In this document: positions 1 to 8,142 of the stretch, piece by piece
Numbering within the stretch: position 1 is the first letter of the stretch
Layout of the letters: each line of letters starts with the position of its first letter
Source of the DNA: Shewanella zhangzhouensis
Lineage (GTDB): Bacteria; Pseudomonadota; Gammaproteobacteria; Enterobacterales; Shewanellaceae
Assembly: GCF_019457615.1 (NCBI RefSeq)
Contig: NZ_CP080414.1
Coordinates: 3,160,501 to 3,224,500 of the forward strand
Length of the DNA: 64,000 bases
Direction: 5' to 3'
Made by a program: the position numbers and the translations under genes
The notes under the pieces: model-generated
The model's input: only the letters and a program-made list of their open reading frames with translations
Told to the model about the DNA's origin: nothing
Databases searched by the model: none

Positions 1-38
1 AGGGCCAGCAAGGCCGCCGCAACTACAATCTTTTTCAT
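1..38 (-). CDS. Start of an exported protein, cut by the window edge
   Basis: Only the first twelve codons are visible, reading leftward off the window. They spell MKKIVVAAALLA, a positively charged start followed by a hydrophobic run, which is the beginning of a Sec signal peptide. A purine-rich stretch (GGAGAG) sits just upstream of the ATG. The gene is divergent from the membrane protein at 229 and shares a 190-base upstream region containing a Fur-like palindrome. The product cannot be identified from so little sequence. Confidence 0.6.
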   Translation of the reverse strand, partial: MKKIVVAAALLA

Positions 39-158
39 AAAGGGTCTCTCCGAAGCAAAGTCTTCTGCCCTTTCAGACAGATAAGAGGCAATTAGGTTCA
101 GCTTAACTGTGCTTTTTGTGACTAACAACTGAAATTACCACAAATGCAAAATCGAATC

Positions 159-187
159 TTGACCCATTGCCACCACTTGTTGATAAT
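159..187 (+). promoter_or_regulatory. Sigma-70 promoter for the gene at 229
   Basis: TTGACC at 159-164 and GATAAT at 182-187 are separated by 17 bases, close to the sigma-70 consensus in both boxes and ideal in spacing. Transcription would start near 194, giving a short leader before the ATG at 229. The -10 box lies inside the Fur-like palindrome. Confidence 0.6.
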
Positions 188-196
188 AATTATCAA
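180..196. promoter_or_regulatory. Fur-like operator (17-base palindrome)
   Basis: TTGATAAT-A-ATTATCAA is a perfect inverted repeat built from GATAAT-type hexamers, the unit of the Fur box consensus. It covers the -10 element of the promoter reading toward 229, where a bound repressor would block transcription. It could also act on the divergent exported protein. That the site is bound by Fur is inferred from sequence only. Confidence 0.6.
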
Positions 197-228
197 TTAG
201 ATTTAATTTCATTCAGGCAGGGAGTCTT

Positions 229-558
229 ATGTATTGGTTTATTGCAGCCGCCGTCATTGCATCCGTTATCGCGCTATTTGGTCCCCGCTCCGTCCCCGCA
301 ACAGGCCCGGTAAAGGCAGATTCCACACAGGTCGGTATTTCAGGCAGCCACTACAGCCTGTTACTCCTGGCTGTACTGGTTTCGCTGTGGCTGCTTTTTA
401 CCCAGTCTTCAGCGGATAAAATGTTGCCTGTTGCCCTGACGCTGGGACTGACCGCTACCTGCGCGACCTTACTGGTGACCAAATTGCAGTCGTTGCTGCT
501 TCCCTGCGCCCTTGTTACCACCATTCTGCTTATCCTTAATTTTCTGAATATGTTTTAA
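229..558 (+). CDS. Small four-helix inner membrane protein, unknown function
   Basis: This 109-residue protein is almost entirely hydrophobic. Helices are apparent at about residues 1-18, 44-60, 65-84 and 88-108, with a short polar stretch at 19-43. The ATG is preceded by GGGAG at a good distance. I do not recognise the family. The gene stands alone between a Fur-like promoter and a rho-independent terminator, so it is probably a single-gene unit expressed when iron is scarce. A role in metal or envelope homeostasis would fit, but the protein sequence gives no direct evidence. Confidence 0.7.
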   Translation: MYWFIAAAVIASVIALFGPRSVPATGPVKADSTQVGISGSHYSLLLLAVLVSLWLLFTQSSADKMLPVALTLGLTATCATLLVTKLQSLLLPCALVTTILLILNFLNMF

Positions 559-571
559 CCTCTTATCCAGA

Positions 572-606
572 CAAAACACCACCTTAAGGGTGGTGTTTTG
601 TTTTTT
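572..606 (+). terminator. Rho-independent terminator
   Basis: A 12-base-pair stem (CAAAACACCACC / GGTGGTGTTTTG) with a short loop is followed by a run of T. It ends the transcript of the small membrane protein at 229. Confidence 0.85.
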
Positions 607-671
607 ATCGCCACAACATATATTTGCCGACTCTGGTAAACTGACTAAAAGAGACTGTGGCAGAGTGAACT

Positions 672-1001
672 ATGAGAATCGATCCGAACGTATTACTGGT
701 GTACAGCACAGATAAGGGCAGAATCGATGAGCCCACACCTGAAGTTGAAGTGCCCAAAGGCGACGGCGTGGTACGCATCCACAGAGACAGCAAAGGCCGC
801 AAGGGCAAGGGTGTCAGCGTGATAAGCGGCCTGGGACTCGACCAGGCAGCACTCAAGGAGCTGGCTCAAAAACTGAAGAAGCAGTGTGGCTGCGGCGGAA
901 CTGTGAAGGACTTCGACATTGAAGTCCAAACCGACAACCGTGAACTGCTAAAGGGTCTGCTGGAAAAACAAGGATTTACCGTAAAGCTTGCGGGAGGATA
1001 A
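672..1001 (+). CDS. yciH: SUI1/eIF1-like translation initiation protein YciH
   Basis: The 109-residue product matches the YciH/SUI1 family. These are bacterial relatives of eukaryotic eIF1 that bind the small ribosomal subunit and affect start-site fidelity. The features seen are the basic KGRKGKGV region near residues 40-48, the conserved [11 protein letters not shown] turn near 68-78, and the final [20 protein letters not shown] strand. The length is normal for the family. The stop is two bases from the yqgE start, so the two genes are probably cotranscribed. In E. coli yciH lies elsewhere, beside pyrF. Confidence 0.85.
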   Translation: MRIDPNVLLVYSTDKGRIDEPTPEVEVPKGDGVVRIHRDSKGRKGKGVSVISGLGLDQAALKELAQKLKKQCGCGGTVKDFDIEVQTDNRELLKGLLEKQGFTVKLAGG

Positions 1002-1003
1002 CC

Positions 1004-1573
1004 ATGTCGATGGAAAGCCTTAAAAATCATTTCCTGATTGCCATGCCAAGCCTTAATGACGGCTTCTTTGACAAGACGGTTGTTTACCTCTGTGAGCACG
1101 ATGCCAAAGGCGCCAAGGGCCTGATTATTAACCGCCCCGTGGGCATGAGCGTGCGTGATCTCCTGTCACAACTGGATTTAATGCCCGACGAAGGCATATT
1201 GCTTGCAGAGAGTGCCGATCAGGTGCTGGTGGGCGGCCCGGTCAATCCGGAGCGTGGTTTTGTGCTGCATACCACTCAGGAAGGCTGGGTAAACTCCAGC
1301 AGGCTGACGGATGAGCTGATGCTCACCACCTCCCGAGACATCCTCTCTGCCATAGGCACCAGCAAAGCCCCCAGCCACTTTATGGTGGCTCTGGGCTACG
1401 CCGGCTGGAGCGCCGGGCAGCTGGAGGAAGAGCTGGCACAAAACAGCTGGCTGACCATTCCTGCCAGCGATGAAATCCTGTTTGCCATTCCCCACGAAGA
1501 CCGCTGGAATCAGGCCAGTAAAGCCCTTGGTTTCGAGCTGTGGCAAGTATCCAATCAGGCAGGGCACGCCTGA
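1004..1573 (+). CDS. yqgE: UPF0301 family protein YqgE
   Basis: This 189-residue protein belongs to the YqgE/AlgH family. It shows the N-terminal [12 protein letters not shown] motif, a central GLIINRP segment and the [14 protein letters not shown] stretch typical of the family. The biochemical function is not established. The start ATG follows GGGAGG, which lies within the end of yciH. Its TGA stop shares bases with the ruvX start, and this yqgE-ruvX pairing is conserved widely in gammaproteobacteria. Confidence 0.9.
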   Translation: MSMESLKNHFLIAMPSLNDGFFDKTVVYLCEHDAKGAKGLIINRPVGMSVRDLLSQLDLMPDEGILLAESADQVLVGGPVNPERGFVLHTTQEGWVNSSRLTDELMLTTSRDILSAIGTSKAPSHFMVALGYAGWSAGQLEEELAQNSWLTIPASDEILFAIPHEDRWNQASKALGFELWQVSNQAGHA

Positions 1574-1992
1574 TGAGCACAGTGATGGGATTCGATTTTG
1601 GCACCAAGAGTATAGGTATTGCCGTTGGCCAGTCGATAACCGGCAGCGCCAACCCGCTCACCTCCGTCAAGGCGGTGGACGGCATTCCCAACTGGGAAGA
1701 CATAGGTAAGTTAATCAACGAGTGGAAACCCGATCTGCTTGTGATAGGCCTGCCGCTAAACATGGACGGCACTGAGCAGGAGATGACCCAGAGGGCACGC
1801 AAGTTTGCCAACCGTCTGAATGGCCGTTTCGGGGTAAAGATAGCCACCCAGGATGAGAGGCTGACCACTGCCGATGCCAAGGCCAGATTATTTGAATTTG
1901 GCGGTTTTAAAGCACTCACTAAGGGCCAGGTGGATGCGGTATCGGCAGTATTGATTGTCGAAAGCTACTTTGAAAATCAATATGGCGCCTGA
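1573..1992 (+). CDS. ruvX: RuvX/YqgF, putative Holliday junction resolvase
   Basis: The 139-residue product is a YqgF-family RNase H-fold nuclease, linked in the literature to Holliday junction resolution and 16S rRNA processing. It has the [13 protein letters not shown] strand carrying the first catalytic Asp, the [11 protein letters not shown] loop and the DERLTTADA motif. I place the start at the ATG overlapping the yqgE stop (TGATG), which gives the normal family length. An earlier in-frame codon at 1540 would add eleven residues and overlap yqgE further. A terminator follows. Confidence 0.9.
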   Translation: MSTVMGFDFGTKSIGIAVGQSITGSANPLTSVKAVDGIPNWEDIGKLINEWKPDLLVIGLPLNMDGTEQEMTQRARKFANRLNGRFGVKIATQDERLTTADAKARLFEFGGFKALTKGQVDAVSAVLIVESYFENQYGA

Positions 1993-2004
1993 TGGTGCCA
2001 TGAT

Positions 2005-2034
2005 AAAAAACGCCGCAAATTGCGGCGTTTTTTA
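2005..2034. terminator. Bidirectional terminator
   Basis: AAAAAACGCCGC / GCGGCGTTTTTT form a short-loop hairpin with A and T runs on both sides. It can end ruvX (rightward) and the glutathione peroxidase-like gene (leftward). Confidence 0.85.
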
Positions 2035-2059
2035 TTTCTGTTCCCTTTGCCTGAAACAC

Positions 2060-2653
2060 TCAGAGTGCTTTGGGCAGAGCGGCCTCGATGGCTGCCTTGA
2101 GCTCAAGGCTGTCGGGCTTCACCCGTGAGTTGAAAGCCTTCACTTCATTGCCATCGGCTGACACCAGATACTTGTAGAAATTCCACTTGGGTGAACCTGC
2201 TTTTTCGCCCAAATACTCAAAGACCGGATTGGCGTCGCCGCCACGCACCGCCGAGGTTGCCAGCATGGTAAAGGTCACGCCGTAGTTGAGGTAGCATACC
2301 TTGGCAGTATCCTTCTCATCGTTTTCTTCCTGAAAGAAGTCATCCGATGGAAAACCCACCAGCACCAACCCCCTGGGGCCATATTCCTTGTTGAGCTGCT
2401 CAAGCGCCTTGAACTGTGGCGTAAAGCCGCAGTTACTGGCGGTATTGATAAAGAGCACAAGTTTGCCGGCGGCAATGTCGCAAAGGTTCACCGACTCACT
2501 TGAGTGCAGCTTGCGAAACTCATGGTTGAGATACGAAGGACAAGCAGCTTGAGTGCCCGCAGTGTGCTCTGCGGCGTTTTGTACCTCAACAGTTTCTGCC
2601 ATTGCCGGATGAACACCGGCAACCAGTAGTAATGAACACAATAAGCTACGCAT
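2060..2653 (-). CDS. Periplasmic glutathione peroxidase-like protein
   Basis: The 197-residue protein belongs to the glutathione peroxidase superfamily of thiol peroxidases, which reduce hydroperoxides. Residues 1-19 form a signal peptide ending HPAMA. The catalytic motif is NTASNCGFTPQ with the peroxidatic Cys at about 75, so this is a Cys rather than selenocysteine enzyme. The usual second motif (GFPCNQF) reads GFPSDDF, so the resolving Cys normally found there is missing. Extra Cys residues at about 38, 58 and in CYLNYG near 123 may serve instead. The likely location is the periplasm, with thioredoxin-like partners rather than glutathione. It is transcribed alone. Confidence 0.8.
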   Translation of the reverse strand: MRSLLCSLLLVAGVHPAMAETVEVQNAAEHTAGTQAACPSYLNHEFRKLHSSESVNLCDIAAGKLVLFINTASNCGFTPQFKALEQLNKEYGPRGLVLVGFPSDDFFQEENDEKDTAKVCYLNYGVTFTMLATSAVRGGDANPVFEYLGEKAGSPKWNFYKYLVSADGNEVKAFNSRVKPDSLELKAAIEAALPKAL

Positions 2654-2762
2654 CCTGACTCCTGAATATCTCTGTCTTCAATGACTTTCCCCGTCCGCAA
2701 TTGGCCAAATTGAGAAAGCATTCTTACTCATCAAATTACGCCACAAGTTGCCGATACGATCA

Positions 2763-2788
2763 AAAAACCAGGCATATGCCTGGTTTTT
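2763..2788 (-). terminator. Terminator of the pilT-pilU unit
   Basis: AACCAGGCA / TGCCTGGTT hairpin with a T run on the leftward strand, just beyond the pilU stop. Confidence 0.8.
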
Positions 2789-2803
2789 CTTTATGACTGA
2801 GTG

Positions 2804-3916
2804 TCAATCCATGTCCAGAGTCACGCCTTCCAGGAAGCCGGAACCCGTGCTTTCGGAGCCTGCGAGCTTGATCATCAAACGCAGATCGTTTGGCGAGTCG
2901 GCATGGTGCAAGGCATCGGCGTAGGTGATTTCACCTTCCTGATAGAGCTTGAACAGCGCCTGGTCAAAGGTCTGCATTCCCTGCTCATTGGACTTGGCCA
3001 TGGTGTCTTTAAGCAAATGCAGCTCATTTTTCTGAATAATGCTCGACACACGGGGGGTGTTAATCAGAATTTCAATGGCCGCACGGCGCCCAGTGCCATC
3101 GGCCTTGGGCACCAGTTGCTGCGCCACAATGCCACGCAGGTTGAGTGACAGGTCAAACAACAGCTGCTGGTGCTTGCTCTCCGGCACCAGGTGCATGATG
3201 CGGTCCAGCGCCTGGTTGGCGTTGTTGGCGTGCAGGGTAGCCATACAGAGGTGACCGGTTTCGGCGAATGACAGGGCAAACTCCATGGTCTCCTGGCTTC
3301 GAATTTCACCGATAAGGATCACGTCCGGGGCCTGACGCAGCGAGCTTTTCAGCGCCGCGTCGAAGGAGTCGGTATCGATACCCACTTCCCGCTGAGTGAT
3401 GATGCTCTTGCGGTGGTCGTGCACAAATTCCACCGGGTCTTCGATGGTCAGGATATGACCTCGCTCATGGGCATTACGATACCCCACCATGGCCGCCAGC
3501 GACGTCGACTTACCGGTACCTGTACCACCCACCATGATGATAAGACCACGCTTACTCATCACCAGATCTTTAAGCACAGGAGGCAGTTTAAGATCTTCCA
3601 TCTCAGGGATTTTGGTCTCGATACGGCGCATTACGCAGCCGGGAGACTCCCGCTGCCAGAAGGCACTGACCCGGAAACGTCCCAGATCTTTGGCGGCAAA
3701 GGCGAAGTTACACTCACGGCTCTCGTGAAACTCCTTCTTTTGCGCATCCGACATCAGGGACTCAACAAAGTCCAGTGACTGGGCGGGGCTGAAGGCATTT
3801 TCCGCCAGAGGCCGTAACTCACCATCGATTTTGGCGCTGGGAGGAAAACCTGCGGTGATGAACAAATCCGAGGCTTTACGCTCGACCATCACCTTCAGAA
3901 AGGGACGTACATCCAT
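2804..3916 (-). CDS. pilU: Type IV pilus retraction ATPase PilU
   Basis: This protein of about 370 residues is a PilT-family hexameric ATPase that assists PilT in pilus retraction at the inner membrane. Visible motifs are the PAS-like N-terminal region (KASDLFITAG), Walker A GGTGTGKST near residue 130, the Asp/His box region around EDPVEFVH, Walker B ILIGEIR and the family AETGHLCMATLHANNA stretch. Three start codons lie together (TTG 3922, ATG 3919, ATG 3916). I chose 3916 because the AAGGA site is best spaced from it. The gene lies seven or so bases after pilT, so the pair is one operon. Confidence 0.9.
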   Translation of the reverse strand: MDVRPFLKVMVERKASDLFITAGFPPSAKIDGELRPLAENAFSPAQSLDFVESLMSDAQKKEFHESRECNFAFAAKDLGRFRVSAFWQRESPGCVMRRIETKIPEMEDLKLPPVLKDLVMSKRGLIIMVGGTGTGKSTSLAAMVGYRNAHERGHILTIEDPVEFVHDHRKSIITQREVGIDTDSFDAALKSSLRQAPDVILIGEIRSQETMEFALSFAETGHLCMATLHANNANQALDRIMHLVPESKHQQLLFDLSLNLRGIVAQQLVPKADGTGRRAAIEILINTPRVSSIIQKNELHLLKDTMAKSNEQGMQTFDQALFKLYQEGEITYADALHHADSPNDLRLMIKLAGSESTGSGFLEGVTLDMD

Positions 3917-3925
3917 CATCAATCC

Positions 3926-4963
3926 TTAAAAGTTTGCCTGTTTGTTGGAACTCTTGGCCATGGCGTCTTCACGGGTGATGAGGCCACGGTTCACCAGATT
4001 CTGCAGACACTGCTCGAGAGTTTGCATGCCATGGGCCATACCGGTTTGAATGGCCGAATACATCTGCGCCACCTTGTCCTCACGGATAAGGTTACGAATC
4101 GCAGGGGTACCCATCATAATTTCGTGGGCTGCTACCCGGCCGCCGCCAATCTTCTTGATCAGCGTCTGGGAAATTACCGCCTGCAAGGATTCTGACAACA
4201 TGGTACGCACCATGTCTTTTTCACCGGCCGGGAATACGTCGACCACACGGTCGATGGTCTTGGCCGCCGAGGTGGTGTGCAGGGTGCCGAAAACCAGGTG
4301 ACCGGTTTCTGCCGCTGTCATCGCCAGACGTATGGTTTCAAGGTCACGCATCTCACCCACCAGAATAACGTCGGGGTCTTCACGCAGTGCGCTGCGAAGG
4401 GCCGCGTTAAAGCTGTGGGTATGACGATGCACTTCCCGCTGGTTGATAAGACACTGCTTATTTTGGTGCACGAATTCGATAGGGTCTTCGATGGTCAGGA
4501 TGTGGTCGTGACGGTTTTCGTTCACGTAGTCAATCATGCCTGCCAGGGTGGTACTCTTACCGGAACCGGTTGGGCCGGTCACCAGCACCAGACCACGGGG
4601 GAAACTGGCGATTTTTTTGAAGATGTCCGGGGCGCCCAGTTGCTCCAGCGACAGAATTTCGCTGGGAATGGTACGAAACACCGCAGCAGCGCCGCGGGAT
4701 TGGTTAAAGGCGTTTACACGGAAACGGGCAAGGTTGGGCACTTCAAAGGAAAAGTCGATTTCCAGGTGCTCTTCATAGTCTTTGCGCTGCTTGTCATTCA
4801 TAATGTCGTACACCAAGGAGTGTACGCCGGCATGATCGAGTGCAGGCAGATTGATTTTACGCACTTCACCGTCCACCCGGATCATGGGGGGAACACCGGC
4901 AGAGAGGTGTAGATCCGAGGCCTTGTGCTTTACACTAAACGCCAGTAACTCTGTGATTTCCAT
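3926..4963 (-). CDS. pilT: Type IV pilus retraction ATPase PilT
   Basis: The 345-residue product is PilT, the motor that depolymerises type IV pili for twitching and DNA uptake. It starts MEITELLAFSVKHKASDLHL, as PilT proteins usually do. It has Walker A GPTGSGKST at 130-138, the LTIEDPIEFVH Asp box, Walker B VILVGEMRD and the GTLHTTSAAKTIDRVVDVFP retraction-motor signature. An upstream extension to 5077 is open but would overlap yggS and does not look PilT-like. The start is only 32 bases from the divergent yggS start. E. coli has the PilT homolog yggR at this position. Confidence 0.93.
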   Translation of the reverse strand: MEITELLAFSVKHKASDLHLSAGVPPMIRVDGEVRKINLPALDHAGVHSLVYDIMNDKQRKDYEEHLEIDFSFEVPNLARFRVNAFNQSRGAAAVFRTIPSEILSLEQLGAPDIFKKIASFPRGLVLVTGPTGSGKSTTLAGMIDYVNENRHDHILTIEDPIEFVHQNKQCLINQREVHRHTHSFNAALRSALREDPDVILVGEMRDLETIRLAMTAAETGHLVFGTLHTTSAAKTIDRVVDVFPAGEKDMVRTMLSESLQAVISQTLIKKIGGGRVAAHEIMMGTPAIRNLIREDKVAQMYSAIQTGMAHGMQTLEQCLQNLVNRGLITREDAMAKSSNKQANF

Positions 4964-4995
4964 GGTATGGGATATCCATTCAACCGATTGATTAC

Positions 4996-5706
4996 ATGAT
5001 GACAACAATAGCAGACAGACTCTCGCTCGCCCAGCAGCGAATCGTCCAAGCGGCGCAAATTTCTTCAAGAAACCCATCTGAAATCAAATTACTTGCGGTC
5101 AGTAAAACCAAGCCTGCCAGCGACATTCAGGCGGCCTACGACGCGGGTCAGCGTTTGTTCGGTGAAAACTATGTTCAGGAGGGAGTGCAAAAAATCACTG
5201 ATCTCATCTCCCCTTGCCCGGACATCGAGTGGCATTTTATCGGCCCCTTGCAGTCCAACAAGAGCCGTCCCGTTGCCGAGCATTTTGACTGGTTACACAC
5301 CTTGGACCGGGAAAAACTCGCCTTAAGACTCAACGAGCAGCGCCCTGCCCGACTGGCGCCTCTCAATGTGCTGATACAGGTCAACATCAGTGACGAAGAG
5401 AGTAAATCCGGTGTGCAACCCGGGGATATTGCAGCCCTTGCCGATGCTGTTTGCCGCCTGCCCCACCTGCGTCTTCGGGGACTGATGGCCATTCCCGCGC
5501 CAACCGATGACCAGGAAAGAGCCAGAAGCGAGCTGGCCAGCATGCAACGCCTATTTAAAAGCCTGCAACAGAGTCACGGTACACTCGGACAAATAGATAC
5601 GCTGTCGATGGGCATGAGCGGTGATTTGGAGCTTGCCATCGACAATGGCAGCACCCTGGTGCGGGTCGGCAGCGCTATTTTTGGCGAGCGGGATTACAGT
5701 CGCTAA
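4996..5706 (+). CDS. yggS: Pyridoxal phosphate homeostasis protein YggS (PLPBP)
   Basis: The 236-residue protein is the YggS/PROSC family PLP-binding protein, which carries PLP on a lysine without known catalysis and keeps B6 vitamers and amino acid pools balanced. The PLP lysine lies in LLAVSKTKP near residue 36. Further family motifs are GENYVQEGVQK, WHFIGPLQSNK, the MSMGMSGDLELAI phosphate-binding loop and VRVGSAIFGER. Two adjacent ATGs (4996, 4999) are possible starts, and neither has a clear ribosome site. It heads the yggS-proC-yggT-yggU series. Confidence 0.92.
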   Translation: MMTTIADRLSLAQQRIVQAAQISSRNPSEIKLLAVSKTKPASDIQAAYDAGQRLFGENYVQEGVQKITDLISPCPDIEWHFIGPLQSNKSRPVAEHFDWLHTLDREKLALRLNEQRPARLAPLNVLIQVNISDEESKSGVQPGDIAALADAVCRLPHLRLRGLMAIPAPTDDQERARSELASMQRLFKSLQQSHGTLGQIDTLSMGMSGDLELAIDNGSTLVRVGSAIFGERDYSR

Positions 5707-5797
5707 GGCCAACGCACTGCTGCAATCATTGTATTTACACGGCTTCGCCCCCATATTCTCGGTATCGCCAAGCCTTTAAATTCAAACAGGAATAAAG

Positions 5798-6613
5798 ATG
5801 CAAACTAAAAAAATCTGTTTTATCGGCGCCGGAAACATGAGCCGCGCCATCATTGGCGGCCTAATCAAGAGCGGCTACAGCGCCGGCCTTATCACTGCAA
5901 CCAACCCAAGCATGCCAAAACTCGATGCCCTGGCCGCCGACTACGGCATCAATACGTCCCAGGACAATGTGCAAAGCGCCGCGGCTGCCGATGTGATAGT
6001 GCTTTCAGTTAAGCCTCAGCTTATGCAGGCAGTATGTGAGTCGCTCGCCGGTGTGGTTGATGGCAAGTTGCTGATTACCATAGCTGCCGGTATTCCCGAA
6101 AGCCGCTACCATGATTACTTCTCCAAGCAGGTCAAACTTATCCGTACCATGCCCAACACCCCCATGCAGTTGGGGCTCGGCATGACAGGTCTTTATGCCC
6201 CTGCCGGCATGCCAGAGGAAGACAAGGCCTTTGCCGGGTCGCTGATGCGCGCCTGTGGTGATATCGTCTGGGTGGATGATGAATCGGGTATTGATAAAGT
6301 AATTGCACTGGCAGGCAGTTCACCGGCCTACTTTTTCCTCTTTATCGAGGCCATGATTGAAGCGGGTGTCGAAATGGGGCTGCCAGAGGCCGATGCCCGC
6401 ACCCTGGCGCAGCAAGCTGCCGTGGGCGCCGCCGCCATGGTAAAACAAAACCCGGGCCTAACCCCGGCCGAGCTCAGGGCCAATGTTACATCCAAAGGGG
6501 GCACCACGGCCGAAGCCATCGCCACCTTTGAAGCAGGCGGACTCCGCTCTCTGGTAAAAGAGGCCATGGGCAACTGCATTAAGCGGGCCGAAGAGATGGC
6601 CCGGAATTTTTAA
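5798..6613 (+). CDS. proC: Pyrroline-5-carboxylate reductase
   Basis: This 271-residue enzyme makes the last step of proline synthesis, the NAD(P)H reduction of pyrroline-5-carboxylate. It shows the Rossmann motif FIGAGNMSRAI near the N terminus, VLSVKPQLM, RTMPNTPMQLGLGMTGLY and the C-terminal signature TSKGGTTAEAIATFE. Length is normal. The ATG follows AGGAATAAAG. ProC next to yggS and yggT is a common arrangement. proB and proA lie together about 38 kb away at 44.7-47.1 kb, so all three proline genes are in this window but in two places. Confidence 0.95.
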   Translation: MQTKKICFIGAGNMSRAIIGGLIKSGYSAGLITATNPSMPKLDALAADYGINTSQDNVQSAAAADVIVLSVKPQLMQAVCESLAGVVDGKLLITIAAGIPESRYHDYFSKQVKLIRTMPNTPMQLGLGMTGLYAPAGMPEEDKAFAGSLMRACGDIVWVDDESGIDKVIALAGSSPAYFFLFIEAMIEAGVEMGLPEADARTLAQQAAVGAAAMVKQNPGLTPAELRANVTSKGGTTAEAIATFEAGGLRSLVKEAMGNCIKRAEEMARNF

Positions 6614-6658
6614 GCCACACAGTGGCAGTACTTCGTTGACAATTTAAGGGCAAACCTC

Positions 6659-7207
6659 ATGAATGCGATGGTTTTTTTAGTAAACACCCTGTTTGATCTC
6701 TATCTGATGGTGGTGATTTTACGGATTTGGCTGCAACTGGTCAGAGCCGATTTTTATAATCCTTTCAGCCAGTTTATCGTTAAAGCGACCCACCCTATTG
6801 TGGCGCCACTGCGCCGCATTTTGCCTCCCATTGGCAAGCTGGACAGCGCCTCGCTGGTACTGGCGTTTGCGGTGGTGGTAGTGAAAATGTTGGTACTGAC
6901 ACTGATAGCCGGTGCCGCCGTTGACCTGCTCACCATATCTGCATACTCAGTGGTGGCCGTAATTAAAAATGCCGGTGTGCTCTTCTTCTGGATGCTGCTT
7001 ATCCGCGCCATCCTGAGCTGGTTCAATCAGGGTTATAACCCCTTTATTATGGTGATTGCCCAACTGACAGAGCCTGTGCTGGCGCCGGTTCGCCGCGTTA
7101 TTCCACCCATTGGCGGCCTGGACCTGTCTGTACTGGTGGTCTTTATCGGCCTTAACTTCATTAACATGCTGCTCGCCCAATACGTGCCTTTCTGGGCGTT
7201 TATCTGA
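6659..7207 (+). CDS. yggT: YggT family inner membrane protein
   Basis: The 182-residue protein consists of two YggT repeats, each with two membrane helices and the conserved [15 protein letters not shown] / [15 protein letters not shown] segment (near residues 48-62 and 140-154). The family is linked to osmotic tolerance and, in other bacteria, to cell division or envelope assembly, but its precise role is unsettled. Its stop overlaps the yggU start (TGATG), so the two are translationally coupled. Confidence 0.9.
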   Translation: MNAMVFLVNTLFDLYLMVVILRIWLQLVRADFYNPFSQFIVKATHPIVAPLRRILPPIGKLDSASLVLAFAVVVVKMLVLTLIAGAAVDLLTISAYSVVAVIKNAGVLFFWMLLIRAILSWFNQGYNPFIMVIAQLTEPVLAPVRRVIPPIGGLDLSVLVVFIGLNFINMLLAQYVPFWAFI

Positions 7208-7494
7208 TGAGCGCCATCACTCGCCAGGACCAGGATTTACTGCTGGCGTTGTATGTGCAGCCCAAGGCCAGCCGGGATGAACTGGTTGGTCTTCACGGCG
7301 AAGAGCTTAAACTTGCCATCACAGCACCGCCTGTCGATGGCAAGGCCAACGCCCATATCTGTAAGCTGCTGGCAAAAGCCTTCAAGGTGCCCAAAGGCAG
7401 GGTGTCTATCGAGCGGGGCGAGCTTGGACGGCATAAATTGGTGCGTATTCAGGCGCCGGAAATAATCCCTGACGATTTCGCACAGTTTCTCTAG
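7207..7494 (+). CDS. yggU: YggU (DUF167/UPF0235) family protein
   Basis: This 95-residue protein has the DUF167 pattern [13 protein letters not shown] near the N terminus and the invariant [20 protein letters not shown] segment at mid length. No biochemical activity is established for the family. The start overlaps the yggT stop. The order yggS-(proC)-yggT-yggU-rdgB-hemW matches E. coli apart from proC and the DUF4426 gene inserted between yggU and rdgB. Confidence 0.9.
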   Translation: MSAITRQDQDLLLALYVQPKASRDELVGLHGEELKLAITAPPVDGKANAHICKLLAKAFKVPKGRVSIERGELGRHKLVRIQAPEIIPDDFAQFL

Positions 7495-7576
7495 GCCCAG
7501 GGCAATCTTGATAAAATGCCTAATACGGCCATGGGGTTTATACTTATAACCGAGTTCCCTTGAGGAGGATAAGGAC

Positions 7577-8011
7577 ATGTTTCGTCAACTCTTTGCTGCG
7601 CTGCTGCTGACAGCAAGCCTGTGCGGCATCGCCAGCGCTGAGCAAAAAGAACAGGTAGGTCAGTTCGACATCCACTATATGGCACTGCCAAGTACCTTTC
7701 TGACACCCGCGATAGCCAAAAGCTATGGCATAGAGCGCTCCAACTACACAGGCATAGTCAATATTGCCGTGCTGGACACCGCTGAAGAAGGTAATCCGGC
7801 TGTGGCAGTGGAAATTTCAGGTATCGCCAATAACCTGCTCGATGCCAAAGTGGAGCTGAAGTTCCGTGAAATCCGTGAAGGTTCCGCCATCTACTACATC
7901 GCCGAGGTGCCCTACCGCAGCGATGAGGAGATAAACTTCCAAATTGCCTTAAGAAGTGGCAACAAGCTAAACACCACATTGAAATTCAAGCAAAAATTCT
8001 ACATCGATTAA
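7577..8011 (+). CDS. Exported DUF4426 domain protein
   Basis: The 144-residue protein has a cleavable signal peptide (LFAALLLTASLCGIASA, cleaved near residue 22) and a mature domain of about 122 residues that resembles DUF4426. Family-like features are the early FDIHYMALPSTFLTP and AKSYGIERSNYTGIVNIAVLD stretches. It is predicted to be periplasmic and mostly beta strand. AGGAGG precedes the ATG. No function is known. A terminator follows, so this gene seems to close the yggS-led series. In E. coli the equivalent position is empty. Confidence 0.75.
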   Translation: MFRQLFAALLLTASLCGIASAEQKEQVGQFDIHYMALPSTFLTPAIAKSYGIERSNYTGIVNIAVLDTAEEGNPAVAVEISGIANNLLDAKVELKFREIREGSAIYYIAEVPYRSDEEINFQIALRSGNKLNTTLKFKQKFYID

Positions 8012-8027
8012 TTTGCAAACCTTCTTC

Positions 8028-8056
8028 AAAGCCTGCATCTGCGGGCTTTGTTTTTT
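8028..8056 (+). terminator. Rho-independent terminator
   Basis: AAAGCCTGC / GCGGGCTTT (one G-T pair) with a 4-base loop, then a T run. It follows the DUF4426 gene. Confidence 0.75.
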
Positions 8057-8142
8057 CTGTCTTTCCAAGGCTTCCTTGGGTATCATGACGCCGATTTTGA
8101 AAGGGCGCAGTGCGCCAACAGCACAGTGGTCAGGGGGTAATG

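Noticed and set aside
4964..5077. N-terminal extension of PilT upstream of 4963.
   Set aside because: It overlaps yggS, and PilT proteins start at MEITELL-type sequence.
8110..8142. Longer start for RdgB.
   Set aside because: The extra residues are unlike the family, and the GGGGG ribosome site fits the ATG at 8143.
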